Shown: in pieces, positions 6,961 through 11,970 of the stretch
Position numbering within the stretch: the first letter of the stretch is position 1
Layout of the letters: each line of letters opens with the position of its first letter
Source: an uncultured Prevotella sp.
Lineage (GTDB): Bacteria > Bacteroidota > Bacteroidia > Bacteroidales > Bacteroidaceae
NCBI GenBank assembly: GCA_900553965.1
Contig: USFX01000074.1
Location: forward strand, 1 to 11,970
Direction of reading: 5' to 3'
DNA: 11,970 nucleotides
Translations under genes and position numbers: made by a program
The notes under the pieces: model-generated
What the model was told of the DNA's origin: nothing
The model's database searches: none
What the model saw: only the letters and a program-made list of their open reading frames with translations

Positions 6961-7941
6961 TTATTTTCCGTCGGTCTCCGTTCCGTCAGTGCCTTTCTTT
7001 CCCGTGCGCGGCTCGTCGATGCGCTTGAGGAGGCGTCCGCTGCGGATGAGATGGCGCGCTATGCCGTCGAGCATACCGTTGATGTAGCTTCCGCTACGCG
7101 GCGTGCTATAGAGCTTGGCAATGTCGACGAACTCGTTGATGCTCACGCTGACGGGTATGCTGGGGAAGGTCATCATCTCGGCGATGGCAATCTGCATGAT
7201 GACGACGTCCATGTAGGCCAGCCGGTTGAAGTCCCAGTTGCGCGAAGCCTCACTCATGAAGTGCTGATATTCGTCGGCGTTCATTATCGTCGCGCGGAAG
7301 AGCTTGCGTGCATAGTCCTTGTCCTCCTCGCTGTCATATTCGGCGAGCAGTTCCTGACGCGGTCCGTTCTTCTCGTCGAAGCGTTTGATGGTCTTCAGGA
7401 CGAACGTGTCGACAATCTCCTTGTCGTCGTTCCAGTAGAGGCTTTGCTCTTCGAGGATGGCGTCGAGGGCCTCGTTGTCCTGTATGAGCGTACGATAGAG
7501 CTTGCGCCACAGCTCACGGTCGGCGGCATAGGTGTCCTCCTTGTCGGCCATGTAGTCCTGATAAATCTGACTCTCCGTTATCTGAAGATATAGCTTGCGA
7601 AGAAACTCCGGCTCTGTCGACCAGGACTTCTTCTGTGCTTCCATGAAGTCGTTGAGCATGCGGTTTTCTTCGAGCTGCAAGGCAAATTTGTTGTACGCGA
7701 ACTTCTGTGAGGGCATCGGTGTGCCTTCACGTGCCGCCTTAGCCTGTGCTACCTCCAGATGGCGTCGCGACTCTTTGGTCACGGCCACTATCAGCGCGAG
7801 CAGATAGTTGTAGAGGTCGTACGCCTTGGAGAGGCTGAAGAACAGCTCCTTCTCAGCAGATTCAATGTTCTTGTTGCCGTTTTGATAGTAGGCATAGGTT
7901 AACTGGACGGTCTTGATTCTTATAATTTCCCGGTTTATCAT
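6961..7941 (-). CDS. nusB: Transcription antitermination protein NusB (long form)
   Basis: NusB with NusE (S10) binds boxA in nascent rRNA and supports antitermination. The protein is 326 residues, more than twice the E. coli length of about 140, as is normal in Bacteroidetes. Residues 1-190 are a helical, charged N-terminal region specific to this group (INREIIRIKTVQLTYAYYQN opens it). The canonical NusB fold lies at about 195-310, with the hallmarks RLAYMDVVIMQIAIAEMM, IPVSVSINEFVDIAKLYS and YINGMLDGIARHL. The last 20 residues are Lys/Gly/Asp-rich and probably flexible. It is the first gene of the leftward operon, about 80 bp downstream of the predicted promoter. ATG 7941 starts the conserved N-terminus. 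Confidence 0.93.
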   Translation of the reverse strand: MINREIIRIKTVQLTYAYYQNGNKNIESAEKELFFSLSKAYDLYNYLLALIVAVTKESRRHLEVAQAKAAREGTPMPSQKFAYNKFALQLEENRMLNDFMEAQKKSWSTEPEFLRKLYLQITESQIYQDYMADKEDTYAADRELWRKLYRTLIQDNEALDAILEEQSLYWNDDKEIVDTFVLKTIKRFDEKNGPRQELLAEYDSEEDKDYARKLFRATIMNADEYQHFMSEASRNWDFNRLAYMDVVIMQIAIAEMMTFPSIPVSVSINEFVDIAKLYSTPRSGSYINGMLDGIARHLIRSGRLLKRIDEPRTGKKGTDGTETDGK

Positions 7942-8152
7942 ATACGCTTTATGTCTCTATGTGTCGTCGTTTTGTAGATTCTCCAATCTTCATGTGTCAG
8001 ATGGCGGCCATCCGACAGCATTTGAGTGCAAATTTAAGGAAAAATCCGCGAAACTGCAAGAATTCCATTAAAATATTGTAGTTTTTTCGTTAATTAATGT
8101 GTCCGAGGCCGGAAATGCGCGCTTTAAGACTGCGATTTGCACACCGATTCCC
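7942..8152. other. Non-coding leader and upstream region of nusB
   Basis: Apart from the nusB promoter, I see no gene here. The stretch is more AT-rich than the surrounding genes (for example TTAATTAATG around 8090-8100). No Rho-independent terminator is evident for anything transcribed leftward from 8153-8395, so a transcript from there could read through into nusB. Confidence 0.5.
8029..8059 (-). promoter_or_regulatory. Predicted promoter of the nusB operon
   Basis: On the minus strand, TTG (8059-8057), a 20-bp spacer and TAAATTTG (8036-8029) match the Bacteroidetes sigma-ABfr layout of TTG/TTTG, 19-20 bp, TAnnTTTG. Transcription would begin about 80 bp before the nusB start. Transcription of the six leftward genes from this single site is inferred from their spacing. 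Confidence 0.65.
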
Positions 8153-8395
8153 TTAACCTGAGCCGACGTTGCTTCCTGAAAATAACGGCTTGAATGCGTC
8201 AGAAAGCTGCTTTATGACTTCCATGTGCTCTCTCCGAAGTGTCGGAGCAGACACTTTGACAGTCTCAAAATAGTTTACTTTAACTAAGGTTAATTCACAT
8301 CCGGACCGCGATTTCTGCGCTACGACGCAAAAATAGCGCATTTTCGGCCAGAAACAGAACAGCTTGACAGCCAGCGAGTTATACCGGTTATGCAA
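8153..8395 (-). CDS. Doubtful small ORF, unknown function
   Basis: An open frame of 80 codons that I do not recognise. Its second half looks more protein-like than its first: EHMEVIKQLSDAFKPLFSGS reads as a short amphipathic helix followed by a Gly/Ser end. A -7-like TATTTTTG lies inside the frame (8335-8328). A transcript from it could use only a later start, such as the ATG at 8224, giving a 23-residue peptide. A 7-bp hairpin (8237-8256) and a TTAAC/GTTAA dyad (8280-8293) would sit in that leader. Third-codon positions are less GC-rich than in neighbouring genes. It could be a small peptide gene, a small RNA, or non-coding sequence that happens to stay open. Confidence 0.22.
   Translation of the reverse strand: MHNRYNSLAVKLFCFWPKMRYFCVVAQKSRSGCELTLVKVNYFETVKVSAPTLRREHMEVIKQLSDAFKPLFSGSNVGSG
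8237..8256 (-). repeat. Perfect 7-bp hairpin in a possible small transcript
   Basis: AAGTGTC and GACACTT pair perfectly around a six-base loop. It lies 13 bp upstream, in the minus-strand sense, of the ATG at 8224. No T-run follows, so a leader structure or protein-binding dyad is more likely than a terminator. Confidence 0.45.
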
Positions 8396-8415
8396 TCACA
8401 CCGGTTTTTCGCACA

Positions 8416-8524
8416 AGCCGTAAGGCCCTCCCGAAGCTGCAACGGGGCCGCCGTTGCATCACGAAAGCGGCCCCGTCGCATGATGAAAGCGGCTCCGTTG
8501 CAACCCCGGGAGGCCCTTACGGCT
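8416..8524. repeat. Large imperfect palindrome with internal 22-bp repeats
   Basis: Outer arms at 8416-8433 (AGCCGTAAGGCCCTCCCG) and 8507-8524 are complementary over 18 bp with one mismatch. After a symmetrical 4x4 internal loop, TGCAACGGGGCCGC (8438-8451) pairs with GCGGCTCCGTTGCA (8489-8502), 13 of 14. The same inner arm can instead pair with GCGGCCCCGTCGCA (8467-8480), also 13 of 14, because 8453-8474 and 8475-8496 are 22-bp tandem copies differing at four positions. It is non-coding, very GC-rich and flanked by AT-rich DNA. It could be a REP- or MITE-like repeat, a structured RNA or a terminator; nothing in the window decides. Confidence 0.8.
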
Positions 8525-8560
8525 CACGACGGCACGGAAACGGGGACGCAGAACATCCGC

Positions 8561-8610
8561 CGTTAACAGTCGTTAACCACTCGTTTGCGAACGTAAAAGT
8601 ACGTAAATCT
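8561..8610. promoter_or_regulatory. 10-bp-phased short repeats, possible binding sites
   Basis: CGTTAAC occurs at 8561 and 8571, and ACGTAAA at 8591 and 8601, each pair spaced exactly 10 bp, about one helical turn. The element at 8582-8593 (CGTTTGCGAACG) has matching 4-bp ends. Phased repeats such as these can bind a regulator on one DNA face. No regulator or target is identified, and the rplY promoter is about 180 bp away. Confidence 0.25.
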
Positions 8611-8615
8611 GTGAA

Positions 8616-8640
8616 TTTTAAGGACAATTAGTCTTTAAAA
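8616..8640. repeat. 10-bp inverted repeat TTTTAAGGAC / GTCTTTAAAA
   Basis: The arms pair along their full length with one G-T wobble around an AATTA loop. A- and T-runs at the base make it resemble a weak bidirectional terminator, but the GC core is only four pairs. It could insulate the rplY promoter from upstream transcription or act as an operator. Confidence 0.35.
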
Positions 8641-8641
8641 G

Positions 8642-8710
8642 GAGTTAAGTCAAATGCTTCATGCCATTCATTTATGCATCGGTATATGAAAAAGACATTC
8701 GGCTTAACTC
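8642..8710. repeat. Spaced inverted repeat GAGTTAAG / CTTAACTC
   Basis: GAGTTAAG at 8642-8649 and its exact complement CTTAACTC at 8703-8710 flank about 53 bp, with a further AATG/CATT match just inside. Related TAACTCC words recur at about 8744 and 8754, so this family of words is concentrated upstream of rplY. It may be a regulator-binding region; the function is unknown. Confidence 0.3.
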
Positions 8711-8785
8711 ATAAACAAAGCGAAGCGGAGCGACTCTTTAGATAACTCCCTTTAACTCCATAACTTCCAAAAAAGAAGCCATACA

Positions 8786-8817
8786 TTTGCACGATTGCGG
8801 GAAAATGTGTATCTTTG
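8786..8817 (+). promoter_or_regulatory. Strong predicted promoter of the rplY operon
   Basis: TTTG (8786-8789), a 20-bp spacer and TATCTTTG (8810-8817) followed by CA form a near-ideal Bacteroidetes promoter. Transcription would start near 8824, leaving a leader of about 95 bp that is AT-rich just before the start codon, as is common for highly translated genes in this phylum. It likely drives rplY, pth and the S4 gene. Confidence 0.8.
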
Positions 8818-8920
8818 CAGCGCTTTTTCATAAAGCACATCGAAAACAAAGATTCGTGTGATGGTGAATTGAGCAAAAGATTATTTTTCAAACTTAATTT
8901 AGAGTAACACATTTACAATT

Positions 8921-9523
8921 ATGAAGGAAATTGTAGTAAACGGTCAGAAGCGCACCGAAACAGGAAAAAAAGCTTCAAAACTGATGCGTAAAGAGGGACT
9001 CATCCCCTGCAACCTTTACGGTGAGAAGAAAGGCGAGAACGGTCTGCCCGAGGCCATGGCATTCGCCGTGCCCATGACTGAGCTCCGCAAGGTTGTCTAC
9101 ACACCCCACATCTACGTCATCAATCTCATGATTGACGGCGAGAGCCACACAGCCGTGCTGAAGGAACTCCAGTTCCATCCGGTTACGGACGCTCTGCTCC
9201 ACGTTGACTTCTACGAGGTGAATGATCAGAAGCCCATCACTATCGGTATCCCCGTCAAGCTCAATGGTCTTGCTCAGGGTGTGCGCGACGGTGGCCGCAT
9301 CAACCTCTCTATCCGCAAAATCAACGTTACCGCTCCCTATCAAATCATCCCCGAGCACCTCGACATTGACGTTACCAACCTCAAGCTCGGCAAGAGCATC
9401 AAGGTCGGCGAGCTCAGCTTCGAGGGTCTTGAGATTGCGACACCGGCTGAGGTCATCGTATGCTCGGTTAAGGCAACACGTGCATCAAGGTCCGCAGCAG
9501 CAGCTGAAGCAGCAGGTAAGTAA
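8921..9523 (+). CDS. rplY: 50S ribosomal protein L25 / Ctc
   Basis: Binds 5S rRNA in the large ribosomal subunit; the long form is also known as general stress protein Ctc or TL5. At 200 residues it is the two-domain form. The N-terminal L25 barrel spans about 1-95 (RTETGKKASKLMRKEGLIPCNLYG, VLKELQFHPVTDALLHVDFYEV) and the C-terminal beta domain about 100-185 (IGIPVKLNGLAQGVRDGG, PYQIIPEHLDIDVTNLKLG). An Ala-rich tail ends the protein. The AT-rich leader with no Shine-Dalgarno and the start at 8921 fit the family N-terminus. Its stop overlaps the pth start as TAATG. It is the first gene of the rightward operon and is probably the most highly expressed in the window. Confidence 0.95.
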   Translation: MKEIVVNGQKRTETGKKASKLMRKEGLIPCNLYGEKKGENGLPEAMAFAVPMTELRKVVYTPHIYVINLMIDGESHTAVLKELQFHPVTDALLHVDFYEVNDQKPITIGIPVKLNGLAQGVRDGGRINLSIRKINVTAPYQIIPEHLDIDVTNLKLGKSIKVGELSFEGLEIATPAEVIVCSVKATRASRSAAAAEAAGK

Positions 9524-10092
9524 TGGAGAAATACTTGATTGTCGGGCTTGGGAACGTCGGAAGTGAATACGACCTGACCCGTCATAACACAGGATTTATG
9601 GTATTGGACGCTTTTGCTAAGGCGTCCAATATTGTTTTTGAAGACCGCCGCTACGGCTTCGTGGCCGAGACGAGCATCAAGGGACGCAAGGTGACGCTGC
9701 TCAAACCGAGCACATACATGAACCTCAGCGGCAACGCCGTGCGCTACTGGATGAACAAGGAGAACATCCCGCTGGAACATCTGCTCGTCATCGTCGACGA
9801 TCTAGCCCTGCCACTCGGCACGCTCCGCCTGAAGCCCGCCGGCAGCAACGCCGGCCACAACGGCCTGGGGAACATCCAGTCCGTGCTCGGGACAGACCGC
9901 TACAGCCGTCTGCGCGTCGGAATCGGCAACGACTTCCCACGCGGGATGCAGGTCCAGTGGGTGCTCGGACGCTATGACGACGAGGACATCCGGGTGCTGG
10001 AACCGAAGATAGAGACAGCCTGCGAGATGATCAAGAGTTTCGTCCTGACGGGCGTAGACTTCACGATGAACGCTTTCAACAAAAAGAAATAA
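9523..10092 (+). CDS. pth: Peptidyl-tRNA hydrolase
   Basis: Cleaves the ester bond of peptidyl-tRNAs that drop off the ribosome, recycling tRNA in the cytoplasm. At 189 residues it is of usual length. Catalytic and substrate residues line up with E. coli Pth: Asn11 (GLGNVGSEY), the catalytic His21 (TRHNTGF), Asn67 (PSTYMNLSG), Asp92 (IVDDLALPLG) and Asn113 (SNAGHNGL). The start codon overlaps the rplY stop, suggesting translational coupling. Codons 27-36 encode a perfect 10-bp hairpin followed by a T-rich run, which looks like an intrinsic terminator within the gene. Codon choice there is AT-richer than in the rest of the gene. Confidence 0.96.
   Translation: MEKYLIVGLGNVGSEYDLTRHNTGFMVLDAFAKASNIVFEDRRYGFVAETSIKGRKVTLLKPSTYMNLSGNAVRYWMNKENIPLEHLLVIVDDLALPLGTLRLKPAGSNAGHNGLGNIQSVLGTDRYSRLRVGIGNDFPRGMQVQWVLGRYDDEDIRVLEPKIETACEMIKSFVLTGVDFTMNAFNKKK
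9602..9640 (+). terminator. Terminator-like hairpin inside pth
   Basis: TATTGGACGC (9602-9611) and GCGTCCAATA (9622-9631) are perfect complements. Three inner pairs (T-G, T-A, T-A) extend the stem to 13 bp with a TGCT loop. It is followed at once by TTGTTTTTG, so stem and T-rich tract have the form of an intrinsic terminator. It starts 80 bp after the pth start codon. It could reduce transcription from the strong rplY promoter into pth, or be a coincidence of coding sequence. Translating ribosomes would normally disrupt it. Confidence 0.45.
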
Positions 10093-10095
10093 GTC

Positions 10096-10515
10096 ATGGT
10101 AGAAGAGGCAAGAATCGACAAATGGCTTTGGGCGGCACGCATCTTCAAGACGCGCTCCATCGCCGCCGACGCCTGTAAGAACGGCCGCGTGACCATCGGC
10201 GGAGCCAACTCAAAACCCTCACGGACGGTAAAGGCGGGCGACGTCGTGGCCGTCAGGAAGCCGCCCGTGACCTATTCCTTCCGCGTCCTCAAGCCGATAG
10301 AGCAGCGCGTGGGGGCAAAGCTCATTCCCGAGGTCTACGAAAATGTGACCTCACCCGACCAGTATGAGCTGCTGGAGATGAACCGCATCAGCGGATTTGT
10401 CGACCGCGCACGCGGCACCGGACGCCCCACCAAGAAGGAACGGCGCTCGCTCGACGCTTTCATCGGACCGTCATTCGAGGGCTTCGACACATGGGACGAC
10501 GACGATGAGGAATGA
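10096..10515 (+). CDS. S4-domain RNA-binding protein, Hsp15 (HslR) family
   Basis: A 139-residue protein with an N-terminal S4 RNA-binding domain (about 6-65: RIDKWLWAARIFKTRSIA, CKNGRVTIGG, PSRTVKAGDVVAVRK). The Hsp15/HslR family binds free 50S subunits carrying nascent-chain tRNA in E. coli, so a role in rescuing stalled ribosomes is plausible beside pth. The middle part (GFVDRARGTGRPTKKERRSLD) is basic, as in the family, while the C-terminus is strongly acidic (DTWDDDDEE). It starts 3 bp after the pth stop, clearly in the same operon. Confidence 0.85.
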   Translation: MVEEARIDKWLWAARIFKTRSIAADACKNGRVTIGGANSKPSRTVKAGDVVAVRKPPVTYSFRVLKPIEQRVGAKLIPEVYENVTSPDQYELLEMNRISGFVDRARGTGRPTKKERRSLDAFIGPSFEGFDTWDDDDEE

Positions 10516-10555
10516 GAGCTGACAGAGTTTTATCACCAATAAAAAACATATCCGC

Positions 10556-11677
10556 ATGAAGACATTAAAGAACTTACTCACCGCAGCCGCCCTGATACCG
10601 CTCTTTGCGGCATGCGTCGGAAGCGAGACAGAACGGGCCGGATTCTCAACCGTGGCCTTCACCGTCCCCTACGCCAACTCCACAGACGGCATGATTGCAT
10701 TTGCGACATACGGCAAATGGCACATCACGCAGAACAGCGGAAACAGCTGGTGCCGCATAAAAACAATGGAAGGCGAGGCAAACATGATATACCAGATTCC
10801 GTTCACCGTCACCACAAACACGACGGGAGAGTCGCGGAGCGCCAGCTTCACGCTTCAGGACAACGGTGACGGCGACGTCAAAGTCAACTTCCTGCTCTAC
10901 CAGTATGCCACACGCGGAGACGGAACGCTGGGCAATGCGGCCATTATCAAGCGCATCGAGGGAACTGACGGAAGTATCATCACAGCCGGATATGACGCTC
11001 TCGCGCGCCCCGTCACGCTGACGATAGAGAAGAACGGAACACAGCTGAGAAGTCTGGAAATCAGCTACAGCGACGATACGGACAGCACGATGACCGTCAG
11101 GAGCAAGCGGGCGGCAACGACGGCGACTGCTACGCTGACCGCAAAATATGACGCAGGCTACCAGCCGGCAACGCTGACTTCGTCAACTGACACGGTCGGC
11201 TACCGCGGACAGGGTTATGTCTACGGCGGTTCCAGTTTTGCGTTCAACGTCGAGGAGCACTTCATGGGCGGGGAATATACCGCTCAGGCGCTGAAACTGA
11301 ACAGCCAGCAGAGCCTCGCCCCCGACGGAAAACATGTCTCCGACAGCCTCCGATACATGCACCGGTACGCCGACGGAACGGTCATGCTGGAAAAGCTGAA
11401 GCTCTCCTACAGCAGCCGCGACAACCGCCGGCAGTCGCTGGACATCAATCAGCTGCTGCTCGGCGTGGAGGAGTGCAATCCCTATACGCTGGTCTCACTG
11501 TTCAAGTATGCCCGCAACAGCAGCGTCATCTCCGAGGCTGAATCGGAAGACAGCCGTCTGACGGTGGAGACGACGTCCGGCGCCGACGGTTCGGTCAGCA
11601 CCATGACCGTGACACGCACGCCGGTAGGAAAGGATGGCGGGGAAGAGAAGACCGTGACATATACGTTCAGTTACTAA
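10556..11677 (+). CDS. Putative lipoprotein with BACON-like domain
   Basis: A 373-residue envelope protein of unknown function. Residues 1-19 are a signal peptide ending in LFAAC, with Cys20 the likely lipidation site. The -3 residue is Phe, which is unusual, and Ser-Glu-Thr-Glu after the Cys is only a weak surface-export signal. Residues about 30-118 resemble a BACON beta-sandwich: paired Trp55 and Trp65 (GKWHITQNSG, SWCRI) and the strand NTTGESRSASFTLQ that typifies this fold. From about 130 the protein is beta-rich, with a YD/DUF4595-like segment (IITAGYDALARPVTLTIEKN, LEISYSDD) repeated in looser form near the end (EKTVTYTFSY). It starts 40 bp after the S4 gene and ends 24 bp before purN. 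BACON domains often bind carbohydrate or mucin, but no catalytic domain is visible. Confidence 0.75.
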   Translation: MKTLKNLLTAAALIPLFAACVGSETERAGFSTVAFTVPYANSTDGMIAFATYGKWHITQNSGNSWCRIKTMEGEANMIYQIPFTVTTNTTGESRSASFTLQDNGDGDVKVNFLLYQYATRGDGTLGNAAIIKRIEGTDGSIITAGYDALARPVTLTIEKNGTQLRSLEISYSDDTDSTMTVRSKRAATTATATLTAKYDAGYQPATLTSSTDTVGYRGQGYVYGGSSFAFNVEEHFMGGEYTAQALKLNSQQSLAPDGKHVSDSLRYMHRYADGTVMLEKLKLSYSSRDNRRQSLDINQLLLGVEECNPYTLVSLFKYARNSSVISEAESEDSRLTVETTSGADGSVSTMTVTRTPVGKDGGEEKTVTYTFSY

Positions 11678-11701
11678 CCGCCGGCCGCTACCCGTAAGAC
11701 A

Positions 11702-11970
11702 ATGACAAACATAGCCATATTCGTGTCGGGCAACGGCACAAACTGCGAGAATATCATACGCCACTTCGACGGCAGCCCCGACGTCCGCGTCGTTCTCGTC
11801 CTGAGCAACAGGGCCGATGCATACGCGCTCGTAAGGGCGGCCTCGCTGGGAATCAGGACGGCTGTCATGGACAGGACGGAGTTCGGGAACGAAGAAAGCC
11901 TGACAGGACTGATGGAACGGCACGGCGTCGGTTTCATCGTTCTGGCAGGCTTTCTGCTCATGATTCCGCC
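11702..11970 (+). CDS. purN: Phosphoribosylglycinamide formyltransferase, 5' part
   Basis: PurN transfers a formyl group from 10-formyl-tetrahydrofolate to GAR in purine synthesis, in the cytoplasm. Only the first 89 codons are present, because the window ends inside the gene. The N-terminal IAIFVSGNGTNCENII is the GAR phosphate-binding loop. LVLSNRADAYALVRAASLGI follows as the second strand and helix, and VGFIVLAGFLLMIPP matches the conserved VLAGFMRILP region just before the catalytic residues, which are off the edge. The start at 11702 is 24 bp after the lipoprotein stop. Confidence 0.9.
   Translation, partial: MTNIAIFVSGNGTNCENIIRHFDGSPDVRVVLVLSNRADAYALVRAASLGIRTAVMDRTEFGNEESLTGLMERHGVGFIVLAGFLLMIP

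Noticed and set aside
6796..7593. Plus-strand frame of about 265 codons
   Set aside because: It is antisense to yajC and nusB, both firmly identified, and its composition (Val/Leu/Glu/His-rich) is typical of a shadow frame in GC-rich DNA.
8709..8912. Minus-strand frame of about 67 codons before rplY
   Set aside because: It covers the rplY promoter and leader and is AT-driven, with no protein features.

Overview
The window looks like chromosomal DNA from a GC-rich member of the Bacteroidales, most likely Prevotellaceae. The lineage call rests on four things: Bacteroidetes-type promoters (TTTG or TTG, 20 bp, TAnnTTTG); almost no Shine-Dalgarno sequences; a long two-part NusB of 326 residues next to YajC, a YbbR-like protein, CoaE and DUF5606; and the L25/Ctc - Pth - S4-domain protein block. 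Genus is a guess, because no rRNA or other lineage marker is present.

Layout from left to right. Positions 1-246 are non-coding and carry a leftward-facing -7 box, a short GAAGAAT repeat and a possible LacI-type operator. A lone outer membrane beta-barrel protein of the TonB-receptor type (247-3216, +) follows. It converges on a leftward operon, and a hairpin lies between them. The operon reads nusB (7941) - yajC - ybbR-like - coaE - DUF5606 - lacI-type regulator (ends 3391). Its genes touch, overlap or lie within 20 bp, except for a 104-bp gap before coaE that holds five imperfect 21-22-bp tandem repeats. A non-coding stretch of about 980 bp (7942-8920) separates it from a divergent rightward operon. 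That stretch contains a promoter at each end, a large imperfect palindrome (8416-8524), several smaller dyads and one doubtful short ORF. The rightward operon reads rplY/ctc (8921) - pth - S4/Hsp15-like gene - BACON-type lipoprotein - purN, with purN cut by the window edge.

The leftward operon combines transcription antitermination (NusB), the Sec accessory protein YajC, a YbbR/CdaR-type membrane protein and the last step of coenzyme A synthesis. The rightward operon combines a ribosomal protein, peptidyl-tRNA recycling and a probable stalled-ribosome RNA-binding protein, followed by an envelope lipoprotein and a purine gene. Most of the window is ordinary core genome. The points most worth a second look are a terminator-like hairpin inside the start of pth, the large palindrome with alternative pairings, the tandem repeats with overlapping mini-ORFs before coaE, and the LacI-type regulator coupled to a housekeeping operon. 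I did not find a defence system, phage, CRISPR array, insertion sequence or tRNA.
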